A stretch of DNA of 64,000 bases, taken from positions 124,001 through 188,000 of the forward strand of contig JBJMGT010000037.1 of the NCBI GenBank assembly GCA_045807745.1. The letters are read 5' to 3'. The notes under the pieces are model-generated. The model worked only from the letters and a program-made list of their open reading frames with translations, did not search any database and had not been told where the DNA came from. Each line of letters starts with the position of its first letter. The first letter of the stretch is position 1. Position numbers and translations under genes: made by a program. The DNA is from QHXQ01 sp045807745 (GTDB lineage: Bacteria > Acidobacteriota > Blastocatellia > Pyrinomonadales > Pyrinomonadaceae). Positions 24,321-32,648 of this stretch are shown in pieces.

Positions 24321-26496
24321 GCAGGCACAGATAAGTTTACTGCGCACGCTCTTACAGCGTTGGATGCCGCGCGTCGCGGTGGCTGCGGCCGTGCTGTTCG
24401 TCGTGCGCGCGCTTGTGCGCGACACCGCGCTCTATCGCGCGTCCCTCTTCGGCGACCTGTTCGGCTTCGTCACTTTCCTACTCGGCACGCTGACCGTCTG
24501 CTACTACGGCTTCAAGGGCCTGCGCTGGCTCAAGCGCAAACTGCTGTGGCGCGTGCGCCGTCGTTTGATCATCACGTATCTGTTCGTCGGTCTCACACCC
24601 ATCCTGCTGTTAGGCGGCTTGGGCTTTCTCTTCGGCTACGGCATGGCGCTCAACTGGATGGCGGGCAGCGTCATGACCGAGACGCGCAGCATGGAGCAGC
24701 AGACGCTTGCGGCCGCGCGCGCCTACACCACAGCCCTCGCCGCGCTCCCGCCGGAGACGGACGCACGCGCGCTGCAAACGTGGCTCGACGACCGCAGCCT
24801 GCCATTACAGTCCACGCTGCCCGGCGCGCGCGTCGCCGTCTGGCGCGGCCCCACTGAAGCGCAACCTTTCGACAACGCAGCGCAGGCGGTGAGCGAGCCG
24901 CACGACGAGCAGACGCGCCCGCTCAGCCCTGAAGCTGCGCCGTCGGGCGCGCCTCTGCCCAACTGGCTGCGCAACGCGCATGAGTGGAGCGGGCTGACTT
25001 ATGCGCCCGCCGCCGACGTGAACGATCCTTATAGCGCCGCCGCGTTGCGCGCCGTCGCGCGGCAGGAGACGGGCGGGCGCGCCGTGACCGTGCTCGTCTC
25101 TGTCCCCGTGAGCCGTGCGCTCGTCGAACGCCTGCGCGAGACGACGAGCCTGCACGTGCGCCCGACCTTTCTTATCTCGCTCGTCAATGCGGAGAACGTG
25201 GGCGAAGGTCTGGCCGGCGAGAAGCGCCGCCGCGCGCAAGTGGATCAACTCGGCGAACCGTTGAATAGCGGTTTCGCTTTCGTCGTCATGCCCACGACCA
25301 ACTGGCAGACGGGCGTACAGTCAGCGCGCCTCACCTTCATGTTCCCCAATTCGTTCGCGGACGCGCGTCGGCAGGTGCTCGAACGAGGCCATCTGGGTCA
25401 AGCGTTGCGCCTCGATCTGATCCTCACAGTCTTCATCACGATCTTCCTCGTGCTCGAACTGCTCGCGCTCTTTGCCGCCGGTTGGATGACGCGCGCCGTG
25501 ACCGGCACTGTGCACCGCCTCTACCGCGCCACCGAGTTCATCAAGCGCGGCGACTTCTCACACCGCGTCCAAGTGCGCGCGCAGGATCAGTTGGGCGAGT
25601 TGGCCGTCGCCTACAACGACATGGCCGCAAACATCGAAGCGTTGCTCCATGAACGCGTCGAGCACGAACGTTTGGAGCGCGAGATAGAGATCGCGGCCGA
25701 AGTACAGGCGCAACTCTTCCCGCGTGCTGTGCCGGCTTTGACGACCGCTGAGATCACGGCCGAGTGTCGTGCGGCGCGCGGCGTGGCGGGCGACTATTAC
25801 GACTACATAGAGATCGCGCCCGGTCTCGTCGCCCTTGCGCTCGGCGACGTGTCGGGCAAGGGCATCTCCGCCTCGCTCGTCATGTCGAACCTGCAAGCTT
25901 CTCTGCGCGCGCAAGCGACAATCTTGGCCGAGCGACTGCGCGCGGCCGAGCGTGCCGCGGCAGCGGCCGTCGGCGCAAGCAGCGCAACGGAAGTCGAGCC
26001 GCCGTGCGGTGTGACCGGCGTGGATCGCGCGTGCGCGGTCGAAGAGATCACGGCCAACATCAACACGCAGCTCTGCCAATCGACGGACTCGAACCGCTTC
26101 GTCACACTCTTTCTGGCCATCTACAACGACCAGACGCGCGCCCTGCGCTACACCAACGCCGGGCACAACGCGCCCTTCCTCATCCGCGCCGACGGCTCGC
26201 ACGAACGACTCGAAGCGGGCGGCACGGTCGTCGGCGCGTTCGACTTCGCCCGCTACGAAGAAGCCGCGGCCACGCTCGCGCCCGGCGACCTACTCCTCAT
26301 CTTCTCCGACGGCCTCAGCGAAGCGCAGAACACCACCGGCGAAGAGTACGGCGAAGACCGACTCTTACAACTCGCGCTGCGACACAGAGACCGCAGCGCC
26401 GACGAGTTGCGCCGTGCGATCTTCGATGAGATCGAGATTTGGTCTGGCGGGCAAGAGCGGGGTGATGATCAGACGGTGGTGATCGTGAAAGCGTAA
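24313..26496 (+). CDS. Membrane HAMP-PP2C (SpoIIE/RsbU-type) serine phosphatase
   Basis: A probable sensor phosphatase of 727 aa. There are apolar segments near 16-32, 45-70 and 85-115, a large extracytoplasmic region to ~370, a further span (~372-395, LTVFITIFLVLELLALF), a HAMP domain (~395-450) and a PP2C/SpoIIE domain to the end. Metal-binding acidic motifs are visible: VAGDYYDY, LGDVSGKGISASL, IFSDGLSEAQN and DDQTVVIVKA. Such enzymes dephosphorylate anti-sigma-factor antagonists in partner-switching pathways, but no STAS or HATPase partner is seen nearby. The ATG at 24313 overlaps the deacetylase gene. Confidence 0.93.
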   Translation: MSKQAQISLLRTLLQRWMPRVAVAAAVLFVVRALVRDTALYRASLFGDLFGFVTFLLGTLTVCYYGFKGLRWLKRKLLWRVRRRLIITYLFVGLTPILLLGGLGFLFGYGMALNWMAGSVMTETRSMEQQTLAAARAYTTALAALPPETDARALQTWLDDRSLPLQSTLPGARVAVWRGPTEAQPFDNAAQAVSEPHDEQTRPLSPEAAPSGAPLPNWLRNAHEWSGLTYAPAADVNDPYSAAALRAVARQETGGRAVTVLVSVPVSRALVERLRETTSLHVRPTFLISLVNAENVGEGLAGEKRRRAQVDQLGEPLNSGFAFVVMPTTNWQTGVQSARLTFMFPNSFADARRQVLERGHLGQALRLDLILTVFITIFLVLELLALFAAGWMTRAVTGTVHRLYRATEFIKRGDFSHRVQVRAQDQLGELAVAYNDMAANIEALLHERVEHERLEREIEIAAEVQAQLFPRAVPALTTAEITAECRAARGVAGDYYDYIEIAPGLVALALGDVSGKGISASLVMSNLQASLRAQATILAERLRAAERAAAAAVGASSATEVEPPCGVTGVDRACAVEEITANINTQLCQSTDSNRFVTLFLAIYNDQTRALRYTNAGHNAPFLIRADGSHERLEAGGTVVGAFDFARYEEAAATLAPGDLLLIFSDGLSEAQNTTGEEYGEDRLLQLALRHRDRSADELRRAIFDEIEIWSGGQERGDDQTVVIVKA

Positions 26497-26534
26497 AAGG
26501 TAAGAGCGGAAATGGCCACGCGCGTTGTCGGTTT

Positions 26535-26570
26535 GGTTAGTACCGCCTGCGGTAGCGGGCGGTACTGACC
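26535..26570. terminator. Hairpin between convergent phosphatase and 310-aa genes
   Basis: Arms GGTTAGTACCGCC (26535-26547) and GGCGGTACTGACC (26558-26570) pair over 13 bp with one G-T. The hairpin lies between a plus-strand stop at 26496 and a minus-strand stop at 26590. Confidence 0.6.
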
Positions 26571-26589
26571 ATGCGGCTGCTCTGCGTTT

Positions 26590-27522
26590 TCAAAGCGCCG
26601 TAATGATCGCTGCGCGCGCGCCCATCAGTTCGGAAAAATCTTTGGTGTAGATCGTCTCGACCTTGCGGATGCGGCGGATGGTCTCGACCAGTTCTTCGGT
26701 GGTGACGAGACCTGTGTCGGTGTGCGCGATGGCCCAAGCGCGTATGTGTGTGGCAGTAGTGAGCAACTCTTCGACGAGGCTGAGATATTGCTGCTTGGTC
26801 TCGATGTGTGCGTCGAGTTTACCGGCGCGTGTGCGCTCGAACTCGGGCCAGAAATCTTCTGTCGTGCGCACCCACTCTTCGCGCCAAGCTGTCGGGCCGG
26901 TGCGTCGCGCGCCGTTGCGACCGGGGCGCGGCAGGCGCAGGAACAATAGTTCGCCGCGCTCTTCGGCGAGGAACTGGCGCGGGTCTTTGTTGGCTGCGAC
27001 GTTGCGCTGTTTGTTATCGACGGGCGCGGGCAGCGTCTCCCAGAGGCGGCGGAAGACGCGCGAGAGCGGTTGGCGCAAGGCGCGCGTCTCCGCGTCGAAC
27101 GAGAGCGCGTAGTCGCCGACGAGCATGCCAAGCGTTAGTGCGAGGGCCTGCTTGGTTGCGCCGTCGAGTTGTTCGGCCGCCGCGCGCAGGTTGTCGAACC
27201 ACCACGCGTCGGTCTCGCCAAAGCGCCGGCTTAAAGCAGGGTTGCGCAAGAGGTGACCGGGCACGTACACATCTTCGAGCAGGCGCGCCACATCCTCTTC
27301 CGTCAGCCGCTCCGTGTTGTTCTCGACGAGCGCGACACCTTTGATCCAAGCCGACTGCAAGGGATCGTTGACGGCGACGCGCACGATCCAACGTTTGAGC
27401 GCCGTGTCGAGATTGGGTTCGCCCGCGAGCGGGTTGACGACTGAGCGAAAGCGCAGACGGCGCAGCACGCTCAACTCGAAGGCGAGCCAGCCGGCGGGTG
27501 TGTGTTCGGAAGAGTTCAGCAT
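26590..27522 (-). CDS. Hypothetical protein (310 aa), last gene of the PATAN-DnaJ/HD-GYP operon
   Basis: No recognised domain. The protein is soluble and helix-rich, with no signal peptide. Features include a Trp-rich middle (DAWWFDNLRAA), a charged segment, EERGELLFLRLPRPG, and a C-terminal helical pair (EELVETIRRIRKVETIY). It starts 8 bp after the HD-GYP stop, so translation is probably coupled. A role in the same signalling unit is inferred from this spacing only. Confidence 0.7.
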   Translation of the reverse strand: MLNSSEHTPAGWLAFELSVLRRLRFRSVVNPLAGEPNLDTALKRWIVRVAVNDPLQSAWIKGVALVENNTERLTEEDVARLLEDVYVPGHLLRNPALSRRFGETDAWWFDNLRAAAEQLDGATKQALALTLGMLVGDYALSFDAETRALRQPLSRVFRRLWETLPAPVDNKQRNVAANKDPRQFLAEERGELLFLRLPRPGRNGARRTGPTAWREEWVRTTEDFWPEFERTRAGKLDAHIETKQQYLSLVEELLTTATHIRAWAIAHTDTGLVTTEELVETIRRIRKVETIYTKDFSELMGARAAIITAL

Positions 27523-27530
27523 CAGCGGTT

Positions 27531-28343
27531 TTAAAGTATCCCTAAGCCCTCGGTCGGCGACGGCTCAGCCGGTCGGTCGGTCTGCGTATCTTCATCGGGT
27601 GCTTGCGGCGCGTACACGTGCGGGTTCGTACCGGCGTTGGGGATCGTGCCGATCAATCCTGAGTTGTCTACACTCGGTGCGGGTGCTACTTGAGCGAAGC
27701 TTTCAGTTGCGACCAATGGCGGCCGTTCGAGCAGAGCATAAGAGCGCAGCTCAGGTAGATCGCGCAGAGTCAAAAAGGTGTTAACGACCTGTGGGTCGAA
27801 TTCAATGCCGGCCCATTCGGCCAGGTGTTGGCGCGCATCTCGTTCTGACAGGGCGGAGCGAAAAGGGCGCGCGTCTGTGAGTGCGGCGTAAGCATCAGCG
27901 ACGCGCAGTAGTCGTGCGCCGAGCGGAATCTGTGTGCGGCGCAGAGCATCCGGATAGCCCGTGCCGTTCCACCATTCATGATGCCAGCGGACGAGCAGTT
28001 GCGCGCCGCGATCCGCACCCGCGCGGGCCGTCTCCTGCTCGCCGATCACAGGGTGGCGCGCCAGATCGAGTCGCTCCTCATCGCTCAAAGGCCCCTGCCG
28101 CTTGATGTAATCACGCCGCATCGCGGCCTCGCCCAGATCGTGCGCGAGCGCGGCGATGCGGAGCGCCGCGCGATCCGCGCGCCCCAGTCCGAACAAGCGG
28201 GCCAGTTCGTCGGCGAGCTGCGCGACGCGCTCGGCGTGCGGATGGCGATAGCCCTCGAACTCGTCCGTCGCGGTCGCGAGGCGGGCGAATACGTCGCGCG
28301 CCACACGCTCCGCCTCAGTCAGCTTTAATTGAGTAGCAGTCAT
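27531..28343 (-). CDS. HD-GYP-type phosphohydrolase domain protein
   Basis: The 270-aa protein contains an HD domain with ligands in HPHAERVAQLADEL, AHDLGEAA, HPVIGEQET and HHEWWNGTGYP, then RLLRVADAYAALTDARPFR. The GTGYP in place of GSGYP and the partner D/A/Y/A/L/T-D-R-P-Y block place it near HD-GYP cyclic-di-GMP phosphodiesterases. The C-terminal tail (~200-270) is low-complexity and Pro/Thr-rich. No receiver domain is fused. The ATG at 28343 is preferred over a TTG at 28349. It sits between the PATAN-DnaJ-TPR gene and the 310-aa gene. Confidence 0.85.
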   Translation of the reverse strand: MTATQLKLTEAERVARDVFARLATATDEFEGYRHPHAERVAQLADELARLFGLGRADRAALRIAALAHDLGEAAMRRDYIKRQGPLSDEERLDLARHPVIGEQETARAGADRGAQLLVRWHHEWWNGTGYPDALRRTQIPLGARLLRVADAYAALTDARPFRSALSERDARQHLAEWAGIEFDPQVVNTFLTLRDLPELRSYALLERPPLVATESFAQVAPAPSVDNSGLIGTIPNAGTNPHVYAPQAPDEDTQTDRPAEPSPTEGLGIL

Positions 28344-28360
28344 AAGCAAACGGTTGAGGA

Positions 28361-28424
28361 GTTACGAGTGACAAGTTAGCACAAGCGGTTTTCGCTCGTC
28401 ACTCGCACTCGCCACTCGTCACAG
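28361..28424. repeat. Word-iterated intergenic repeat, GAGTGAC family
   Basis: GTTACGAGTGACAAG (from 28361) and a run of CTCGTCACTCGCACTCGCCACTCGTCAC (28396-28423) flank a short spacer. Only ~8 bp (CGAGTGAC/GTCACTCG) pair well. The words match those at 32611-32640 and 48131-48200. It overlaps the 3' end of the PATAN-DnaJ-TPR gene by a few bases. Confidence 0.6.
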
Positions 28425-30005
28425 CTTTTTTTGTTTGGCGAGCAGTTGCCGGGCGGCATCGTTGCGCGGGTCGATGGTGAGCGCGAGGGTGAGTTCAGTT
28501 TCAGCGCGGCGCGTCTGACCGAGCCGTTGGTATAGCTCGGCGAGCATGACGTGATACGAAGCGTTGGCAGCGTCAAGCCTGATGGCTGCTTGCAACTCGG
28601 TCTCGGCCTGATGACGTGTGCGCGGCTCATGTGCGAGTGCGCTGCCGTAGTAAGCGTGATAGCGCGCCTGCTTGGGGGCGAGATAGACAGCCGCCGCTAG
28701 CCGCAAGGCGGCCGCGTGATAGTTGTTCTGCTTAAGCGCGGCCAACCCTTGTTGGAAATTCTCTTCCGCGCTCTCCTTGCGCGCCGCTGCATAGTGCGTC
28801 TCCGCTGCCTCGGCCGGCGGGGCGGCGGCTGATGACGAAGATGGGGCGCTCGGTTGTGGGGCTTCGCGCGCGGGCGGGTGGTTGAGCGACTCAGGCGGCA
28901 GCTTGGCATCGTAGGCCGTGCGCGTCTTCTCATCAGATAGTGTCTCGTAGGCCTGCGCGATCTTCGCGAAGGCGGTTTCGACGCGGCCGCGTTGTGTCTC
29001 GTCCGCATCGCGGCGGAAACGATCCGGATGAAAACGTTTGGCGAGCGCATAGTAGGCGCGCTTGATCTCGCCGGCTTCGGCGCGCCGCGCGATGCCGAGC
29101 AGTTCGTAGTTGTCTGCGCCGCGCACGCGCGCCAGCAGGGCCGCGATCTCCGCCTGCGGATCAGCTTCCGGTGCGGGTGCGGGCGGCTCGGCCGATTTGG
29201 TTGCGTTGGACTGAGTTTGTGTTTGCGTAGTCGTCGGTGGCTGATTGAGCTTAGTGGCCGCGTCTGCTGATGCGGGCGCAGTGGCGCGCGCTTGCGCCTG
29301 CGTGTGCGCGTCGAACATGGCGGGCCAAGCGGCGCGTGTGAGCAGCCCGGCGAGGGCGAGGGCGTAAGCGGCGTGGCGCGTCTCTGTCTCGGGCAAGCCA
29401 CTGACGGCGACGAGTTCGGCGAGCGTGAGCGGCGCGTCCACGCGCGAGAGGATGAAGCCTTCGGTTGGCAGCAGCGCCAGATTTGCGGGCGGCGCGGCCG
29501 TTGGCGTGAACACGTCCGTGTCCGCGAGCCGCGCGGCGGCAAACTCGGCGGGCAAACGGCGCGCACCTTCAAGCAGCAAGTCAGCAACAGGCAGCGCGCC
29601 GGCAGTTTCTTCGGCGAGCCGCGCGCGCGCATCGAAGCTCCACGTACCGTCAGTCCACAATAGCAGCGGTCGTAATATGTCGGCCAACTGCCGCAGGCGC
29701 AGACCGGGCAATGCATCTTGTTTGATCACGCCCGCGTTGACTAACGCGGTACAGACCTCCGGCTCGGTCATCGCCGCACTGCCGAACGCTTGCAACTGTT
29801 CCGCCGTCAAAAACTCCCAGCGCCGCAGACACTCCGTCAGCCGATGCGCGCGCAGGTTTGTGCGCGCGTGAATGATCGCGCCGGCTTGCGCATAGACGAC
29901 CGCCCGCACGCGCTCGCGCACGAGGCGCAACGCGCCCGACAGTCCGGTGGCGTTGATCTCACGGATTAGCTCCGCGAGGGGTTGCTCGCTTAGTTGGCCA
30001 TTCAT
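28419..30005 (-). CDS. PATAN (DUF4388)-DnaJ-TPR fusion protein
   Basis: The 528-aa protein has three parts. Residues 1-~150 look like a PATAN/DUF4388 domain (LSEQPLAELIREINATGLSG, VVYAQAGAIIHA), found in gliding-motility and signalling adaptors. Residues 299-365 form a complete J domain with the HPD at 326-328 (KRFHPDRF) and AQAYETLSDEKTRTAYD. Residues ~410-528 carry TPR-like helices (YYGSALAHEP, AELYQRLGQTRRAETEL). The J domain should recruit an Hsp70, but no Hsp70 is adjacent. It leads an operon with the HD-GYP and 310-aa genes. Confidence 0.9.
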   Translation of the reverse strand: MNGQLSEQPLAELIREINATGLSGALRLVRERVRAVVYAQAGAIIHARTNLRAHRLTECLRRWEFLTAEQLQAFGSAAMTEPEVCTALVNAGVIKQDALPGLRLRQLADILRPLLLWTDGTWSFDARARLAEETAGALPVADLLLEGARRLPAEFAAARLADTDVFTPTAAPPANLALLPTEGFILSRVDAPLTLAELVAVSGLPETETRHAAYALALAGLLTRAAWPAMFDAHTQAQARATAPASADAATKLNQPPTTTQTQTQSNATKSAEPPAPAPEADPQAEIAALLARVRGADNYELLGIARRAEAGEIKRAYYALAKRFHPDRFRRDADETQRGRVETAFAKIAQAYETLSDEKTRTAYDAKLPPESLNHPPAREAPQPSAPSSSSAAAPPAEAAETHYAAARKESAEENFQQGLAALKQNNYHAAALRLAAAVYLAPKQARYHAYYGSALAHEPRTRHQAETELQAAIRLDAANASYHVMLAELYQRLGQTRRAETELTLALTIDPRNDAARQLLAKQKKL

Positions 30006-30054
30006 ACGAGGTAGCAGAGAGGGCGCGGCCCTCAGTTAACAATCATAACAAATT

Positions 30055-30137
30055 AAAGGATGAAGGATGAAGGATGATAGGAACTGCTCAACGTTGAAAG
30101 CTTTCTTTCATCCTTCACCCTTCATCCTTCATCCTTT
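30055..30137. repeat. Word-iterated inverted repeat, AAGGATG family
   Basis: The left arm is three tandem copies of AAGGATG (30055-30077) and the right arm is CATCCTT words (about 30108-30137). They pair over ~22 bp with one mismatch. It separates the divergent PATAN-DnaJ-TPR gene and the kinase gene, directly upstream of a strong promoter. Confidence 0.8.
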
Positions 30138-30143
30138 CCTCCG

Positions 30144-30173
30144 TTGACACTTTCGCAAGCTGCGCACTATATT
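30144..30173 (+). promoter_or_regulatory. Sigma70-type promoter of the sensor kinase gene
   Basis: TTGACA (30144-30149) and TATATT (30168-30173) are separated by 18 bp. Transcription would begin near 30180, about 105 nt before the kinase start. Confidence 0.7.
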
Positions 30174-30284
30174 GCGCGCACAAGACCTCCCGATAATAGA
30201 TGACCTCCGGCGACCCGTCGCGCAATCGGCCGAGACGGGGCGACGCGTGTATTGGCCGTTAAGACCTAGGGGCGCGGGTTTGAG

Positions 30285-31625
30285 TTGAGGACGACATCTG
30301 ACATAGCGGCAGGCAGTGCGAGTGTGGCCGAGTTGACTGCGTTGAGCGCGGAGATCGTCGATCTCTTCTACGCGCAGGTCTCCACGCCGGGCGAATTCGC
30401 CAGCGAAGAAAGCGTCTGCGGCGCGTTCGCAGACATTCTGCTGCGCCACTGGGATTTATGCTGCATCAGCACGTTCCTGCGCGCCGACGATAGAGATTTG
30501 CGCGCCAGCGCGCTCTACACGCACCCGCACATGGACGCGGAGATGGCGCGGCGCAACTCGGAACTGTTGGCCGCGGCCGTCGAGCGCGCTGGGCGCGAGT
30601 TGCAAGTCTGGCTCGACCGTGGCATTGAGGACGAAGACGCAGGGGCAATCGCGGTGCGGCGCGAATTCGCCGACACGGGGCTGCAATCGGGCGTCGGCAT
30701 GCCGATCCACGCGCGGGGCACGCTGGTCGGTGTGCTCGTGGCGCTCTCGGCCTACCCGGAGCGACTGCGCGGGGCACTCGCGGGCTTGCGTTTTATCGCC
30801 GCCCCCATCGTGATCGCACTCGGCAACGCACGCCAAGCTACGGCCGTGCGCGAACAGCACACGCGCATTGAACAACTCATCGCAGAGTTGCAGCAGCGCA
30901 CGGGCGCGCTCGAAGAGGCCAACCGCGAGTTGCAGCGCGTCGGCCGTTATCGCTCGCTCTTCCTCGCGCGCATGTCGCACGAGTTGCGCACGCCTCTGAC
31001 TTCGATCCTCGGCTTCGCCGAAATCCTGCTCGAACACGAAGACCTGAGCACGGCCCAGCGCCGCTTCTGCGAGAAGATCGCAGCGTCGGGGCAGCAGCTA
31101 CACGCGAGCATCAAGCAGCTCGTCGATCTTTCGCGCCTCGAAGCCGGGCAGACCGAGCTGTTCCTGCATGACTTCGCCGTGCGCGATGTCTTAAGCGACT
31201 CATGCGCGGCGGTGAATCGCTTGGCGCAGAAGCAACACGTCAGACTCGACTGCAATATTGCGCCCGAACTCGGCCCCATCGTCTCGGACGAGGGCAAACT
31301 CCGGCAGGTGCTCTACAACTTTCTGGCCCACGCCATCGCACGCAGCCCCTACGGCGGGACGGTCACAGTCCACGCGCACCCGCTGGCGACCGGGCGCTTC
31401 TGCATTTCGATCAGAGATGAGGGCAACCCTTTGGGCGACCCCGCGCATATCTTCCATCCCGTCGAACTGGATGCGCCGAACGAGCGGGGCACGAATATGA
31501 ACGAGTTGGGTTTAGTCATCGCGCAGCGCCTGCTGCACGCGCTCGGCGGCGCGGTTGCGCTCGAGACGGATAAGACGCGCGGTCTCGTCGTGCGCCTCGA
31601 ACTGCCCACGCGCCCGAATAAGTAA
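30285..31625 (+). CDS. GAF-type sensor histidine kinase with degenerate ATPase domain
   Basis: Residues ~15-200 resemble a GAF sensor (AGVGMPIHARGTLVGVLVALS). A coiled coil (~195-225) is followed by the HisKA dimerisation helix with phospho-acceptor H232 in ARMSHELRTPLTSILGF. The HATPase region is atypical. The N box reads YNFLAHAIARSP with His for the second Asn, the G1 box is RDEGNPLGDP, and the GxGLGL block is replaced by GTNMNELGL. ATP binding is therefore doubtful, and the protein may act as a phosphatase or phospho-acceptor driven by another kinase. The start is a TTG at 30285; a downstream GTG is possible. No response regulator is adjacent. Confidence 0.85.
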   Translation: MRTTSDIAAGSASVAELTALSAEIVDLFYAQVSTPGEFASEESVCGAFADILLRHWDLCCISTFLRADDRDLRASALYTHPHMDAEMARRNSELLAAAVERAGRELQVWLDRGIEDEDAGAIAVRREFADTGLQSGVGMPIHARGTLVGVLVALSAYPERLRGALAGLRFIAAPIVIALGNARQATAVREQHTRIEQLIAELQQRTGALEEANRELQRVGRYRSLFLARMSHELRTPLTSILGFAEILLEHEDLSTAQRRFCEKIAASGQQLHASIKQLVDLSRLEAGQTELFLHDFAVRDVLSDSCAAVNRLAQKQHVRLDCNIAPELGPIVSDEGKLRQVLYNFLAHAIARSPYGGTVTVHAHPLATGRFCISIRDEGNPLGDPAHIFHPVELDAPNERGTNMNELGLVIAQRLLHALGGAVALETDKTRGLVVRLELPTRPNK

Positions 31626-31637
31626 GGCTCAAGTCCC

Positions 31638-31704
31638 AAGTCTAAAGCCCAACGTCGAAGGCCCAAAAAGGAGAAAGCTCTACCTCGCATCAGACTTTAG
31701 ACTT
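31638..31704. repeat. Weak word-iterated inverted repeat, TTTAGACT family
   Basis: AAGTCTAAAG (31638-31647) pairs with CTTTAGACTT (31695-31704). Related words (GGCCC, GGCCTTTGGAC) flank both arms. It lies just after the kinase stop. Confidence 0.5.
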
Positions 31705-31799
31705 TAGCCATTGGCCTTTGGACTGTGAACTCGGATTGCGCGCGGGCCGCAAAGCTGGTACATCTTGACCATTGTTTGAATGAGAGGGTAGAGAGGCGC

Positions 31800-32609
31800 A
31801 TGGCGAGTCAGACGGAGCAGGCGGCGCATGCCGAACAGACGGACGTGGTCGTGCGCGAGTGTACGACGATTGATGAGTTCGACGCGTGCGTGCGTTTGCA
31901 GCGCGAGGTGTTCGGGCTGCCGGACATGGAGATTTCGCCGCGCCGCCATCTGATCGTGTCACGCGCGGCGGGCGGTTGGACGCTCGGCGCGTTTCAGGGC
32001 GCAGAGTTGGTCGGCTTCGTGCATCACTTGGCCGCCGTACGCGGCGTGGAGGTCTTCGGCTATTCGCACATGATGGCGGTGGCGGAGAGTCAACAGAACA
32101 AAGGCTTAGGCGCACGGCTCAAGTGGGCGCAGCGCGCGCGCGCGCTGGCTGAGGGGCGCTCGTTTATCAAGTGGACTTGGGATCCGATGCGCGCGCGCAA
32201 CGCGCATTTCAATCTCAACCGGCTCGGCGCAATCGTCCGCGCCTACGCGGTCAACTTCTACGGCACGGACTACACGACCACTGTCGGCGAGTTCGGCCAG
32301 CCGCGCGGTCTCGATAGTGATCGTTTATTCGCCGAGTGGCATTTGAAGTCAGCCCACGTCGAAACTTATGCGCGTGGTGAAATTCCGACGCATGATAACG
32401 AACCGGCGGCAGTGGTCGTCATCCCGTCCAACTGGACTGCGCTCATGCGCGCAGACATTGAGACGGCGCGGCGCGAACTCCAACGCGTCCGCACAGAATT
32501 TCAACAGGTGCTCGCCGCCGGTCTCATTTGCGCCGGCTTCGAGCGCGACACAGAACGTCCGCGTTATCTGTTTTATGAACATGTGGACGGCGACCGCCGC
32601 TTGTTCTAA
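31800..32609 (+). CDS. GNAT-family N-acetyltransferase (COG3375-like)
   Basis: The 269-aa protein has the GNAT core: VVVRECTTIDEFDACVRLQ at the N-terminus, a beta-strand pair LVGFVHHLAAV, and the acyl-CoA-binding block QNKGLGARLKWAQR (the Q/RxxGxG/A loop). The later KWTWDPMRARNAHFNLNRLGA is typical of the predicted-acetyltransferase COG3375 subset. The acceptor is unknown. The start at 31800 follows GAGAGG; the longer frame from 31725 adds 25 unlikely residues. Confidence 0.85.
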   Translation: MASQTEQAAHAEQTDVVVRECTTIDEFDACVRLQREVFGLPDMEISPRRHLIVSRAAGGWTLGAFQGAELVGFVHHLAAVRGVEVFGYSHMMAVAESQQNKGLGARLKWAQRARALAEGRSFIKWTWDPMRARNAHFNLNRLGAIVRAYAVNFYGTDYTTTVGEFGQPRGLDSDRLFAEWHLKSAHVETYARGEIPTHDNEPAAVVVIPSNWTALMRADIETARRELQRVRTEFQQVLAAGLICAGFERDTERPRYLFYEHVDGDRRLF

Positions 32610-32610
32610 C

Positions 32611-32640
32611 TCGTCACCTGTCACTCGTCACTTGTCACTG
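32611..32640. repeat. Single-arm word repeat, GTCACTCGTCAC family
   Basis: Four tandem variants of (T/C)GTCAC(T/C) lie directly after the acetyltransferase stop, with no matching left arm. The words match the right arm of the 48131-48200 hairpin. Confidence 0.5.
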
Positions 32641-32648
32641 TTGTAAAA

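Noticed and set aside
23166..24425. Long minus-strand ORF (419 aa) antisense to the histone-deacetylase-like gene
   Set aside because: It runs through the repeat element and opposite a gene with complete HDAC motifs. Its product is low-complexity Arg/Ala/His sequence typical of antisense frames in GC-rich DNA.
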